The notes: generated by a model not told the origin, from the sequence alone. A DNA stretch of 64,000 nt from Sipunculus nudus (GCA_026874595.1 CM049317.1:57370618-57434617); one strand, 5' to 3'. Shown: positions 25,715 through 38,879, counted from the first letter of the stretch. Translations and numbers: made by a program.

Positions 25715-26479
25715 AGATACCATGGTAGCCTTTTAACCTATTGAATACAGTCCAGAAATACAACAAACAAGCTTTATCTTACGACATCATAAACGTATAA
25801 ACGCATATGGTATATCATTAGAATGGCTTGTTTCTTTTCACATGATTGAAATGTCAGTCAACAGATTTTGATTTGTTAGAAAGAGCAGATATTGAACTAT
25901 GAAGTCAAAAAGAAGATACAAGGAACAGATCTCGGTTGGTTTGTTAGAAAGTGCATGCAGGGAATAATAATATAGATCAACTCGAAAAAAAGTGCCACCA
26001 AATGCATCATTTGAATCATGGTCATTTAGATATTAACGGTGGTTTCGTGAACATAGATTTTTGATGACGTAAGATGTATTGCGTGTTAGATCAAATGACA
26101 GCACCAAGCGCAGGGTTAACGTCTTGTCGCTTGTGTAAGTACACGGTTGACAATGTTAGATGGTGCTTTGGTCTAGATACAGGTACATTAATGTCACTGA
26201 TGTGGTGAAAAATGTACACGTCTCATGCACGCCAAACCTCATCTGAAGCCTTTTATGTTCAGCATAAACTTCCGTTTGTTTTAGCTCACGATTCTCCGAA
26301 TCTTACTGATCAGGAGGCTAATTTACATTTTCTTATATTTGACTCGTGATCTCTTGTGTATAACGGTGTTTTTGGTATATAATATCAGTACGGATGGTAT
26401 ATGTATATAGATTGCATGGTGTATATGAGACATACAGGTCCAATTAACATGACATGAAATAATATAGATAGACAAATGT
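25713..26479. other. Unique AT-rich DNA, no gene
   Basis: Nothing recognised. Confidence 0.5.
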
Positions 26480-27660
26480 GTCCTGTCATGCATGACAATA
26501 AGTGACGGGGATAATGTGGGTAGCCGGGCGCGTGGTCTATGTACGGTGTCGCTGGTAAAGCATCATTATCAACATTATCTAACTCTGGCCGTGTTGACAC
26601 GTCTTAGCCGGGTCCCTTTAAGTGCTTCCTCAGGGCTATAAGCTTTGAATGGGCTCTCGTGTGTATCGCTAGAACCCAAATGGTGCAGATCATCTCAAGG
26701 TGCCATTCATTCAAGGTCCCGCGACCGCTGCCTAATTTGTACATTTCCGGGTGTGGGACATGCACGTTCAACCCAATGGTATTGATAGAGTGCACGCTTT
26801 CATGATGGCCCTCAAACACCGCTAGAGTCACAGATACTTCGTGCCCGCTACACTCTGGGCAGCATAAATCCCCCAGCCCCCGTACTCTGTTTAATACTAA
26901 ACAGAACGGGCTGCTCCATAAAGCAGCACCCTTTATATCATGAAGCGACGTGCGGCTCAATACTGCCCGATTAGGCGGGAATTAAAAGGTGTTTTATGGT
27001 GTTTCCCACAAGAAGCCGCCTTTTATTTTTTACGCCCCATCAAGGGTGCACTCTAACGTAATATCAAAACTCTATCAGCACTTCAGGTGCCCCTAGCGAC
27101 ATCAAAGAACTCAGGTTTTGATATATTCTCCACGCGAGATAGGGGTTACTGGTAACATTACTGCCGTGTATTATCAAAGAGTTGACTACCGGTAGCTAAG
27201 GGTAGCTGGCGCCGAATAATGCGCGCTGTACATAGGCTGAAAACAGCACCGGCCGGAGCTCCAGATCAGAATGCCTATCAAAGAGGAGCGCCATTTATTT
27301 CCGTTCTTGTCAGGTGCCAGACCTAGCTCGCCTTGTGGCACATAAACATGGAGCATGGCTCATTTGCATAATGACCCGTGCGTAGGGATACCGCCGTCTG
27401 CACTTCGCTGCATATGACCTCCTTACGCCGGTCCGTGGGCGGGCCTTACTGGTAATGCATATGTTAACCCTTGATGAATATGCATAGCCTGACCTAGCAA
27501 CACATTCTGAGCGGCTTTCCAAGGCAATAAAAAGCAGCAAGAAGCAGCTATGTAAATCGCGGTGCCCAATAGAACCGGAGGCTAGAACATGACAGAAACA
27601 CGAGGTGCCAGCCAACGGCCCCACCTGATCGTAAATGACAATTTAATGAGCGGCTTTACG
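26480..27660. promoter_or_regulatory. Largest GC-richer island: POU, Fox and caudal-like motifs
   Basis: About 1.2 kb, the most GC-rich unique block. Visible motifs: the 18-bp inverted repeat CTGTTTAATACTAAACAG at 26887-26904 (two facing forkhead-like cores, four-base centre); CCATAAA at 26916-26922 and TTTATGG at 26993-26999 (posterior Hox/caudal type); octamer ATTTGCAT at 27362-27369; ATATGCATAG near 27478. Minus-strand frames of 118 (26604-26960) and 104 codons (27310-27624) have no domain I recognise and no visible splice or start context. Best read as a regulatory cluster; a lineage-specific exon is the alternative. Confidence 0.35.
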
Positions 27661-28499
27661 CAGCCCCCTGTGATTAAAGCCCTTAGTTTAGCCTCCACAG
27701 AGGCACAAACTCAGTTGACTTACGAGCTGCCGTGCTTGCAACAAATATGTCAGCATGAAAATCAGAAGAATAGCCTCTATAATCACAAACTAAATCATTC
27801 ATGAAATAGACTACAGCCGGTCACATAAAATACCAAGTTGATTGGTGAAAACATATTCACCTTTTTACGTGTGACCCTATCAAACATTTTTATGCGGTTT
27901 TTACGCTGCCTGCTCGCTAATGTACGAACGGTGACCTAAACGGTGCAACAAGCGCTGATAGCATACCGATGAATCAAGAATATGACGTATTACGCATGCG
28001 TGAAATCGAAGAGATGCTATAGAGTGATTAATTAGCCGTGGCCATGATTGAGGTGATAATTATAGTTATAATCTCGCCAAATTTAAAACATACATTAATT
28101 ATTTCAAATCCAAAATAACGTTTTATGCTTAATTTAATATTTTGCGTTAATAAATCATCGGTAGGTCGTGGATAGCAGTCAAAGACTAATTAGCAATAAA
28201 TTTCGCATCAGTAGAGTGAAGCCCCTCAGAGTTTTGTTTTTTAAAATAATCTACTATCAATCTTCCAACCCTTATTTAATACTTACCGACCAAGAAACCG
28301 ACTTTGCATTTCAAACACATGTTGAATATAGTGCGGACGTAACCGCTTGTAATATAGATGTATGGTATTAAATTATAAAAAAAGCATAATTAGACAGATT
28401 TCCAGAAATTTTGATGACATGGACTGTACAACTTAAGTTTTAGGTATAAAATCCGCAGTTAAAAGTTAAAAAGAAAATTATACAATTTTATAAATCAAT
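27661..28499. other. Unique DNA, no gene recognised
   Basis: A moderately GC-richer patch lies at 27850-28020. A 67-codon frame at 28168-28371 has no recognisable domain. Confidence 0.45.

Positions 28500-28587
<88 letters not shown>
28500..28587. repeat. (TA)n microsatellite, interrupted
   Basis: Three TA runs separated by AAATAA-type interruptions. Confidence 0.95.
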
Positions 28588-28591
<4 letters not shown>

Positions 28592-29400
28592 AATTGACCA
28601 TTCAAATTATTGCATCAGAATATATATTTATTGTGTCAAAAAATGCATGCAGATCTTTCTGCTTGTAATTTATTAAACCCATATATAAAAAGCATATTTT
28701 ATAAGGTGCTATAACAACGCACCATAAGGTAGTGTGTAATACATTATATCATACTTTATATTATATCTTATCATTTTTATTATGCTTTATTTTTAGATGT
28801 GAAAATAAAGGGAAAAAGGTATAACCACTCTTTGTATGATTGTATTAACATCCTTAATTGTAAGGTTACAGATAGTTCTCTACATACAATGACAAAACAG
28901 GTATCTGAACAGTTTTCTAAAATGCGACAATCGTTATATCAGAGGTTACAAAAATAGGAAAGGAAAGCGGATCAATTGAGCGTGACTTTAAATTTGCATG
29001 TTATTAACCTCAACATGACCCCTATAAAGAGGACAAATAAGCGCGAATATGTCTTTTTACGAAATTTCATCAAATGTCTGTCACTTTTTTATATGGTGCA
29101 AATACTGATGCATGAAATTTAGCACATCATGATGATAAATGGTATACATGTTTATGTTTATTTATATTTATAATTGTATTTTTTTGTATATATAAACGTC
29201 TGATGCGTGCATGTGTAGGTTGTAGTTTTGCGGTTTTTTTTGCTGAAGTTTTTTGCTGACGTTTATTTTAGACATTGTATCTTTTTTCTTTTGAAAGAGA
29301 ATGATTTAATGTCTATTAAAAATAAAGGCTCTTCATGGAATTATATCATATTTGAAAAGAAACAGAAACTCAAAGTTTGATTTTTCAAAGGTCTCATGCA
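28588..29400. other. AT-rich DNA, no gene
   Basis: Nothing recognised. Confidence 0.55.
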
Positions 29401-29412
29401 TTGTTTACACAG

Positions 29413-29429
29413 TGACGTCAATGACGTCA
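29413..29429. promoter_or_regulatory. Tandem pair of perfect CRE sites
   Basis: Two complete TGACGTCA palindromes at 29413-29420 and 29422-29429, separated by one base. TGACGTCA is the full-site target of CREB/ATF bZIP dimers. Single copies also occur at 14292, 15748 and 49294. Confidence 0.55.
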
Positions 29430-29657
29430 TGAACAATTAATGTGATGGCCGACAATTACATATTGCAGCGGTTAAGACATATCTTGGCACAGCCGCTCAA
29501 CTACAAAATCATATTTATGCAATGTATTACCCTTATTTTCAACACTTATACATCCCTATATTATACAGAATAATTATAGTGTGTACAATATAGGTATATT
29601 ACTGTGAAAAACAAAAACTCTAAACTATACACCTTTACACGCAAGCAATACTTTATT

Positions 29658-29664
<7 letters not shown>
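29430..29664. other. AT-rich DNA, no gene
   Basis: Nothing recognised. Confidence 0.5.

Positions 29665-29727
<63 letters not shown>
29665..29727. repeat. (TA)n microsatellite
   Basis: About 31 TA units. An (AAT)n tract follows at 29850-29885 and a short TA run at 29885-29902. Confidence 0.97.
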
Positions 29728-29729
<2 letters not shown>

Positions 29730-30118
29730 TGCTGATATCATATAGGAAATATTATATACAAAGTAGGATGGGAAAATATTATATGTTAAATGGTCTCCAT
29801 GGACTAAACAGAGGTACAAAAATAAAGTTTACAAAGCTGAATGAAGTTTAATAATAATAATAATAATAAAAATAATAATAATAATATATATATATATATA
29901 TAATATTTATTTTCTAATAATGATAATTCGCAAATTTAATTGCCAACAGCTGCATGTGAAATAAGTTTTTGTTTTGAATTTTAAAACATCCATATTTAGC
30001 AGTTTATTATTGATCTCTTAATATTTGTTATGTTACAGCATTTGGGTTCTGTTGATAATGGAGTAATCCGACATTTGTCTCATATCAACGTGTGTAACAC
30101 ATGCACCTGCAAGTCTAA

Positions 30119-30142
30119 ACTCTCTCTCTCTATATATATATA
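30119..30142 (-). repeat. Short compound (TA)n(GA)n microsatellite, minus orientation
   Basis: Six TC units followed by six TA units; on the minus strand TA then GA. Smallest member of the compound set. Confidence 0.85.
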
Positions 30143-30879
30143 CATATATACCGGTATACATGCATACAGAAGCACTCATGCATGGGAGAATACATCAGGT
30201 TACCCCCCTCCCCTTTCTGTTTACCCCCGGTATAGTGTAAATGTTATTTCAGGTTACCACACCGCACTGTCCAGATTACCCCCCCCCCCCCCGCTGATTT
30301 AACCAAATGATATATTTCTTATACTTTTTAGTCATGATATTTTAATTCAATTAACCATGTGAAAGATACGTGATGTAAAAGACTGAATTTACCTATACTA
30401 AAAGATACGAGATTCAAAAGATGGGACCAATCTAGTGAAAGATACGAGATTTAAAATTAAGATGGCATCAGTCCATGATAAAAAAAAAATAAAAGTTAAA
30501 TGTATTAATATTTACCCATACATTTCAGCACAGCACATGACACATTACTAGCACACATAAGATATACAAATATTAAAACTTATTTGGGACATCAAGAAGA
30601 AACAAATAAGGTAATTCAAAATACATGATTATAATCAAAATATGTACAAACATTTTTTCCTGTGAGTGTATACATGATAGAGATATAGACGCATATATTT
30701 CGATGAAATGAAAGAGAATGGGTGTAAATGCTGAATGTAGAAATTCTGAATACCACAAGGGCACAAGTAATGAATTATTTCTTTATCCATTTGAAAAACA
30801 AAATGCGTTAATTGTGAGAAAAAAATAAGCAAAATCAAACTCTAAATTTTCACCATCATAATCGTTAATTCATTGCATA
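30143..30879. other. Unique DNA with C-runs, no gene
   Basis: GGTTACCCCCC-type words and a poly-C run (30279-30292) occur at 30195-30295. The rest is AT-rich with short frames lacking domains. Confidence 0.5.
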
Positions 30880-31290
30880 ATTTTAGGGAGCGTGACCTAT
30901 TTCAAGCTGCTTTTATCCCGTAGAATTAAAAAAAAGTGGCTTTTGTTTTATTTCCATAGGCCTATTAAATACAGACGGTTTGGTGTCAAGCTAGGCGGTG
31001 CTACAGCAGTTTTTTTCACGAGGTATTTGAAATATTTCAGGAATGTGAAATGTGTGACAGGCCAGGATGTTCATTGCATGCATGGCACTCGTATCGTAGG
31101 CAAGAAATCAACCAGCTCCACTGCAGAGCTAATAGGCGTGACACTGACAGCCTTGTAAAAAAAAAAACGATTTATGCAAATGAGGCAACTTCTCGCTCTG
31201 GGTTGACCTACCATTCTCCTTTTTTTACCCTCAGCAATATGCAAATGAGGAGCCGGTGACATTTGGCGGCCCTGGGTCAAATAAAACGCG
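30880..31290. promoter_or_regulatory. Island with paired octamer (POU) sites
   Basis: The 13-bp word TATGCAAATGAGG occurs identically at 31173-31185 and 31238-31250, 65 bp apart in the same orientation. Each contains the perfect octamer ATGCAAAT bound by POU-domain factors. GCGCC-poor but balanced flanking sequence surrounds them. Two plus frames and one minus frame cross the block without recognisable domains. Confidence 0.45.
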
Positions 31291-32300
31291 TTTAAAGGGA
31301 TGTTTAGATAACGCGTGTACATGAAAAAGTGTTTTCATGATTAATTTAAAGCAAGTGTCAAATGAGAACATAACAAAAATTTAAAAAAAAATTGTAAAAT
31401 TTACACGCTGTATTTTTTACAGGATAGAATTAGTATACATGCAGTGTTAATTATTTCAACAACTGTGAGTTCAATTTACACTGCATATATGAGACTTTTT
31501 CCTGCCTTGGAATTTTAGTATATATATTATATATAAACAAGTATATTTTTATATTTTCATGTGTTTTTCTCATGTGTCCTGATGTAATTTAAAAAAAATA
31601 TGTTTTCTTTTTATATTTTAAAATTGCTTCATACTCAGCTTTTAATGCTAGAACATGAGATCATTTATAACTATGTTATACTGATAGAAACATGTCTCTT
31701 GAGCATGGCTTTATAGAAACATGTCTCTTCAGCATGGCTTTACTTTATTAAAATATTATAGGATATCTCTGTTTTCCTTAAATCGTCAATAATTTTATTA
31801 TAAATATTAATGTAGATATATTCATATAAATTTCATATATTTTACAAATATTTTATAGTTTATAAATAACATTTCATATATACATTAAAAGGTAACAGAT
31901 CTATCTATATGGACAAATGAAAATAAAAATTATTATATTCTTCAAAGAATTAAAGATTAGTTGATCATGATGATGGCCTCTATATCATGTATACACTGCG
32001 ACAATAAACCAATAATATTTTCAGTTTTGTTTTATATTTTAGCCTATTTTGAAAATATAAAGCACCCAATTTTTTATATGTTCAATGAAAATGAAAATAT
32101 ATTTAATTTACCTGAATTCATTCATTTTCATTCATTTTAATTTAATATTATTTAAACATTTTGCGGTTAACCAAGTATTAATGTATTAATGTATTAATTT
32201 TAACACTTATATTTTATAACATTATAAACTCTTATTATTCCCAATCTGTCAAAATTATGATGCGTTTGTGTATATTGGACAAAAATTGAAAAATTCATAA

Positions 32301-32303
<3 letters not shown>
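31291..32303. other. AT-rich DNA with a 29-bp tandem duplication
   Basis: No gene. A unit beginning ATAGAAACATGTCTCTT is present twice, at 31684-31712 and 31713-31741, with one difference. Confidence 0.6.

Positions 32304-32335
<32 letters not shown>
32304..32335. repeat. (TA)n microsatellite
   Basis: About 15 TA units. Confidence 0.95.
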
Positions 32336-32339
<4 letters not shown>

Positions 32340-33725
32340 CTGTGTGCATATATGTCGGAGTTTCTTAATTGTCTCAATAAACAAACAGAAGTTAGAAGTT
32401 GCTTAAGCTTTAACGTAATTCTTGATGTGTTGTATATAAATAATATGTTTGTATGTGTGTGTATAGAACGTTAATTTCAGGAAGCAGGTGATGAGACGAA
32501 GACGTAAAGATGTATCTATAATTAAACTGCATGTATATATACACAAGTCATTCACATACTACTGTATAACATATATATGTTTTACACACATAAACAACTA
32601 CAATTTGTTAACCTATACTTTACCATTTATCTTGATAATAAATCTTCACTCCAGTTGAATAAGGAGCATTTTTGTCTATATCTGAGGCTGTATATTGCTT
32701 TGTGTGCGCATCTTTCATTTACAATATACACATAGTATGAAATTTACACATACATACACCTGTGCATACATCCAGGATGAGCGACTTAAATTATCACATA
32801 CATGGAAAGAGGACTCTCCCAGCAGTGTAATTCAACATTGATTCCCATATTTCCTTAATAATAAGACAGCCACTCAAAGACTACCTGACGTATCCATAAT
32901 CTGGAGGATAGAATAATCACTAATTGTGATATATTTTGGATTTTCTTGAAGCGGTCGATTTTATAAAGATAAAAAGGATCAATTTTATATCTTTAACTTT
33001 AAATCCGCATTTTTCTTATATTAAGTGTTAAAAACTTTCCATTTTCCAACAGTAAAGGTTATAGAATAACCCTTAATTTTGTTTTTAAATTTCCCATGAA
33101 CATGACATTCATGTTCATTTTAAAATTGAATATGCTATAAAATCATGGATTTTTAAGATAACAATTAAAGAGGGTCCAGGGTTTTATAAGTTTGTATTTA
33201 TAGTCTGATACCCGGAGATTTTCTGATGTATCCGCAATAAGTATATAGTAGAATATCCATTCTAATATTTAAACACAAAATTCATATTTTTTATATATCG
33301 TAAACTTTCATGTTTCAAAAAAAGAAAGATCCTCGATTTGTAAGAAAAGGTACATGTCAATTAAGGGGTACACGAGCTCATTTTCGGGTAATACTTATAG
33401 GAAAAACTTTGAGATAGGTGTGAGACCTTATAAGAGATCCGATTATATAACTTTCAGTTAAGAGAGCAATGTCTTTCGTCCTTAACGAAATTGACCCAAT
33501 GCACTAAAAACATGCAATTCGGCCCGATGAAAATTCGGCGCACATTTGTCAATTTGGCCCACAATAGGCCGTGACCCTTTGAACTTGGCATTGTGACACG
33601 CTTCCTTACATATTTCGAGCACTTTTTATTTACCTTGTATTTGTATTCTCTATACAGCCCAACATAAACGTCTACATTCAGATGAAGTATAATTGTTGAA
33701 TTCAATCATGCACTGTATCAGAACA

Positions 33726-33729
<4 letters not shown>
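32336..33729. other. AT-rich DNA, no gene
   Basis: Nothing recognised; an 83-codon minus frame at 33454-33705 lacks a domain. Confidence 0.5.

Positions 33730-33779
<50 letters not shown>
33730..33779. repeat. (TA)n microsatellite
   Basis: About 25 TA units. Confidence 0.97.
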
Positions 33780-33783
<4 letters not shown>

Positions 33784-34029
33784 TTTTTAAAAGATTCGTT
33801 CATAATTAAAAATAGATTAAAACCATCCAGCTAGGAATAATAAGATGAGTATTATATTATTATATTTCAAGCGTAGCATAAATTTTTGAGCACCTAACTA
33901 CTAACGTGTTTAAAATCGATATATACCACATGATTGGTACATGATTTGTACACAACTGTATACAAATTGTTAGATGCATACATCATGCCCACATTAATAC
34001 GGCATCACAGCTCATCTTAAATCCTTAAT

Positions 34030-34500
34030 GAATCTTTTTAAAGGGACACGGTTTGGACAATGGATTTTGCTCCTTTAGCAGCAATACGTACCAGAGATTG
34101 AAACGTCAGCTGATTACGACTGAGGTTTTTACTTGTCAAGATTTACTACCGGGCGCGTTTGATAAAGTTGAGTTTGCGGAAACCAGAGGAAACGGCGAAA
34201 GCGAAATAGCTGTTACATAAGAAACGAGCGAAATAAACGACTCGTGGCGTTTGTCACGTTGACTTACGCCGACACCATGGTGACCTCTCTTATCAGCGCC
34301 ATAATAAATATTTTCTATGAATAAAATATAAGTGAGACATGAGCCGTTTCCTGGAGCCACTCATTCCACGAATTCTGCCAGGAAACCCAGGAGCTCCCAG
34401 GGAATGAAAGCGCAATGATCTTCTGTACAACCATCGGTAGGATAGGAAGTCGTCTTCCGCCAAAGACTTCTCCATCAAAACCAGAACATTTTTTATCGTG
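34030..34500. promoter_or_regulatory. GC-richer unique island
   Basis: Begins with TTTAAAGGGACACGG (34037-34050), a possible short dispersed motif. It contains CTTATCAGCGCCATAATAAA near 34288 (GATA-like next to a Hox/caudal-like word). No recognisable coding frame. Regulatory role inferred. Confidence 0.3.
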
Positions 34501-34541
34501 TCAAATGAAACGCCAATCTGTCTCTGTATATCTGTCTTTGC

Positions 34542-34542
34542 A

Positions 34543-34616
<74 letters not shown>

Positions 34617-34637
34617 ATTCTCTCCCTCTCTCTCTCA
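34542..34637 (-). repeat. (TC)n microsatellite
   Basis: TC units with a few interruptions, not followed by TA. Frames of 76 and 93 codons through it read as serine/leucine repeats. Confidence 0.96.
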
Positions 34638-35809
34638 TCATTTAACGCATCTTTTGCTTCTAATGTATCGTTTCCTTTTACTTTCTATGCAATATACCCC
34701 TTCTTTCCCTTTTTATTCTTCTGTCCTCACTTATTTCCTTCACTCCCTTATTTTTTTTTCAATCAATTCCAACGATTAAATTCCTAGCCGTGTTTCATTT
34801 TTCATACATCACTGCCTCCACTTTTCTTAAATTTTAAATTTTTGTACCAGTTCCGAATTATCACTGTAATCAGAAAACTCCCAAATACAGAAAATGACTT
34901 TTTGACTATAACATCGTGGTGCCCGCATTATAGAGGAGTTACTGACCATACTATAGTGTAATGTCCTCTAATCACGTGACCGCTTTAGGTTACCGTAGAG
35001 TAGAGAAGTGACAGTAATATAAAGATGCCGGTAATGACATATTTTCCTGTTTGTGTGATTGTGTGTGCGCTTGTGTGCGGTTAGATTTATGGATCACATA
35101 CATGCGTGTGTATACATAAATGTAAACCGACACGGCAGCTTGATTTATAGATGGGAATATTATTTCTGTCCGCTTTGTTAGATACAGGATCAACCTGCAT
35201 TGAGGTACGTGCATACCTGCGTTTAGACCTGGGGTTGAGCGGGGCAGCGCTAGGACGTACATGACAGATCTGGCCAATTCCCCGCCATGCATAATTCAAC
35301 CACATCACAGGAAACAGACGGCGGCATCGAATAGGGTCTTCACCTGCGCGACAACTGCATGCAGCCATGAGAGACTGAATCATTAGACTGCATGTCTGCC
35401 CCCAAAAGTTCACTCTGACTTCAGTCTTAATTAAGTATTGTTAAGATATTGTTTTTTTATATATTTCTGAGTTCAGATCCCCTTGTTAAACTGAGTTTAT
35501 GTGATATTTATTTTTTATAACTAAAAAGTATTTCATGTTATTTTTTAGGGAAACCGTTCGTGAGGCGTAAACCTATATTTTCAACAAAGGCATGGAATTG
35601 GTTACTTTGAGAAAAAATACACAATCTAGCTATTTTAATATTTGAGAAACTCTTATTAAAAATTTAAAATTGATTGATGAGAGTCAAGATCGCTTTTGAT
35701 ATGCAAAACACATATATACATGCAGCCATTCATTTGTCAAAATATCAATATATATAATTATATAAGAACCTATGTTGATTATCTGTATCAAATTCAATAA
35801 AAATTTAGG
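34638..35809. other. Unique DNA, no gene recognised
   Basis: A T/C-rich stretch (34640-34840), then mixed sequence. The E-box TCACGTGA is at 34972-34979. Minus frames of 100 and 108 codons at 34990-35413 lack recognisable domains. Confidence 0.45.
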
Positions 35810-36250
35810 CGTTTCGGAAAATTATCGCTAAAAACAGGTGTACAGAGGTCGGGAGAGCAGGACGTAGAGCGAAAGATAAACTAGAAACACTGCCTCCTGG
35901 TTTCACGTCATTAGAGGGATCGAAATCGCTGCGACTTTGCACGACCATGGTTTCAAATGTACGACATTTATTTCAATTTGCCGGGACAGCCAACCCCCTT
36001 TCTGCCAGTTAGGGCATCAACACATTCTGTTTTGTGGAGATAGTTTACAACAAGGCAACCATTAAATATGCGACACTCTAAAGTGTCTGGCTTTTTCAGT
36101 CCATTATCGATTTACAGCTTTCTAACGAACCTCTATATGGTGACTTTTTCGTTACAAAGCAATGACCCCCTGGAAGACCACACTTATCAAAAGGAGTCCA
36201 TGCGCTATTACAAGAATGGCGCTGCCATGAAAGGCTTTCTTTCCATAAAA
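35810..36250. promoter_or_regulatory. GC-richer unique island
   Basis: Unique block with TCACGTCATTAG near 35903, AAATATGCGAC near 36063 and TTATCAAAAGG near 36186. No recognisable coding frame. Regulatory role inferred. Confidence 0.28.
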
Positions 36251-37909
36251 AAGTAACATCTGGATTATTTCATTCTTTCCCATGTGCAGCTAATGAAGTG
36301 TCCCCCTGTAAAAAAAATTGTCATCTGACAAAAAAGTTAATTCCTCACATGAAGCCAAAGAAGAAGAGTAAGGACATTAATAAAACACTTTATATAATCA
36401 AGAGTAAAGGGACTTGATGAAATTTATTGGGAGTCAGTGAACGCTTTAAAATGTCAACAACAAGCACATATGGCTTGAATAATTCCTTACACTTGAAACA
36501 GATGTGTCGTCAATATAATAGTTTAAATACAGACCGCGTGTTTGAAATTTTGGATAAATTTGGGGCGGGGAAGGGGGGTGCTAACGTGATGACTGATGCG
36601 AAACTAAAGAAAAAAGATATGCCCCTATGGAAAGGTCGCGCACGCGATATTTCAGATTAATGTGTTCTCACTGCATTTTACAATAGTCTCTGCTGAAGGA
36701 AAGGTAAGCAGATAAATATGGGTTTAACCTGCACGCATAATTACATCTAAACTTTAACTGGCCAAATAACTTTAGATTTCCGACCAATTTAGACACAATT
36801 GAAACTGAAAGGTACTGTCACGCACCGTTTTCGTTGCATCATCAAAATCATTAAATTACAACGGCTAATGCAATGAACATTCATTTATAAGGAAATACAA
36901 TTTTAACTATATATAAATATGATTTGCTAATACATAGATCCTTGCCGAATTAGGGAGTTTTAGGTACCAACATCAACTAAGCCTGCATGAATGGAAGTAC
37001 AGTGTGTAAAGCGATACTCCATTACAGTTCATCATTTGCTCAGTACATGCGAACTTGCAAGTTGAAAATACATCCGATTCTACAAGCTTAACAGCTAAAG
37101 TTTCCGATTAATAATGGCATATTGTACTTCACAATAGTCTCTCTGTGGAGAAAAAAAACTTAGGTGACGTCTATGCCAATGTCGGATAAACGAATTCCTA
37201 CGGTATTTTGCAGTAGCAACACACCAGTATTATCCTGACAGAAACACTAACAAGGTTTAGTTGGCAAAGCATCTGGGGGCTCGAAGCCATGTTTTTATGC
37301 CGTTGTGGTTGTATTTTTACTGTTTTCAGCTGAGATAAAGACAAATCGGAGGAGTAAAGCATTACTAATTCACAAGCAATTTGGGCAACAAATGTACTTT
37401 GTGCCGTTTCTGCTTTTTTAAACCCATCTCACAGACAATGTCTGCAGGTTAACCACTCTTACAAAGAGAGACCGGATGAGTTTATTGTATTTATGTAAAA
37501 ATCTTTGAAAGTAAGAAATTTTAGAAAATAAATGCTGCAGTTCGATAAAAGAAGAAAAAGAAGGGAAAAGGAAGATCTGCGTGGGGCTGAGTTAAATACT
37601 GGCTCCACCGCTACTAGACACAGTATACATCCATTAAAAAGAAACCTGCTCCTTAATAAATGTAATCCTTCTATTTTTCTTATATCTCATTTATATAAAG
37701 AACTTTATGTATTCCAGGTTTAGTGAAAGATTGAAATTCAAATTTGGTTGTTTTTCAGTCTAAAAGCAAATATGTGAGCGGATTTAGATGTAGATAAATG
37801 ATCTTTCCGGTGAAATTAATTTATGCAGTTTTGATTTGATTAATAAAACTATTCTGGTTAAAAAAAAAAAACGCTGAAGGCACCTGCCACTTAGTATTTC
37901 CCCAAATGC
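36251..37909. other. Mixed unique DNA, no gene recognised
   Basis: A small GC-richer patch at 36530-36660 includes GGGGCGGGGAAGGGGGG. Frames of 77 and 63 codons lack domains. Confidence 0.45.
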
Positions 37910-37923
37910 CCGTTAGATGGCGC
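37910..37923 (+). promoter_or_regulatory. CTCF-like motif (12 of 14)
   Basis: CCGTTAGATGGCGC matches 12 of 14 positions of CCASYAGRKGGCRS. The AGATGGCGC core is intact; positions 3 and 4 differ. Confidence 0.35.
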
Positions 37924-38190
37924 TGTTTCGAGGGCCAGCTTCTCTTCCATGGCTATACTTGTATACTGAGAAATGTATTGTTTTTCTGTTTTTGTCTCAA
38001 GGAAAGAATTGTTTAAGAAAAGGGCATGGATACGAAAAAAATGGATTTTTTTTTATAAATGAAGAAATATTAGAAATAACAATACCTCATATATAAATAA
38101 CCAAAAGTGTAGCCATGCTTTGTGTTAAAGAAAATAAGACTCGGACTAATGGAAAGACATCAATACTTCATATATTCGTGATCTTCTGTG

Positions 38191-38192
<2 letters not shown>
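37924..38192. other. AT-rich DNA, no gene
   Basis: Nothing recognised. Confidence 0.5.

Positions 38193-38271
<79 letters not shown>
38193..38271. repeat. (TA)n microsatellite
   Basis: About 39 TA units with one TTTA interruption. Confidence 0.97.
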
Positions 38272-38274
<3 letters not shown>

Positions 38275-38879
38275 AGCAAATATTATTTAGTAATTACAGG
38301 AATAAAGTAACAACGGGCATGTCACTTGTCACATGAAACTGGTTTCAGTTCAACAACATACATTTTTCAGGGCATGATTAAGGCATAGTATAAGAAAATG
38401 ACAGAGAGGATACATCAGATTTATATCTATATGTGTAATATCTGTAATATATTGATAAAAAAAAGATGATAATAAAAACAGGGAGACAACTCCAGGAAAC
38501 CATTTGCTGAATTCTGTTTCTATATGCTTTAATATAAAATTAATAATCAGAACTGAGGCCTGTAATGCTTTGGAAATGCATGGAATGACATTAAAAGGAA
38601 AATTAAATGAATTGAAATTAACTTGATTTGATGAAATAAAAATGAAAATGAAATGCACTCGGATTGAATTGGATTTCATCTCCCTCTTCGACAATAAACA
38701 AAATTATAAAAAATCTCAGTTCTGGATGATTTATGTGAAACACACGTAAAATTCAGATAATGTTCAGAATCCATACCCATAGAGCGACCCCATGGAGACC
38801 AGAAACATAAAAGTGTCATAGAAATAAAAAAATTGTCATCTTTTGGAAGAGTGTGTTTGGCTTAATATTCGCGAGGCTA
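38272..38879. other. AT-rich DNA, no gene
   Basis: A 114-codon minus-strand frame at 38350-38694 has no recognisable domain; composition is AT-rich like its surroundings. Confidence 0.45.

Noticed and set aside
26911-26926. Small hairpin CTGCTCCATAAAGCAG as a microRNA-like stem
   Set aside because: Five base pairs only; too short for a precursor.
26604-26960. 118-codon minus-strand frame in unique GC-rich DNA
   Set aside because: No recognisable domain, no evident splice or start context, and GC-richer DNA gives longer chance frames. Kept only as an alternative to the regulatory reading.
38350-38694. 114-codon minus-strand frame in AT-rich DNA
   Set aside because: No domain recognised and composition identical to the surrounding desert.
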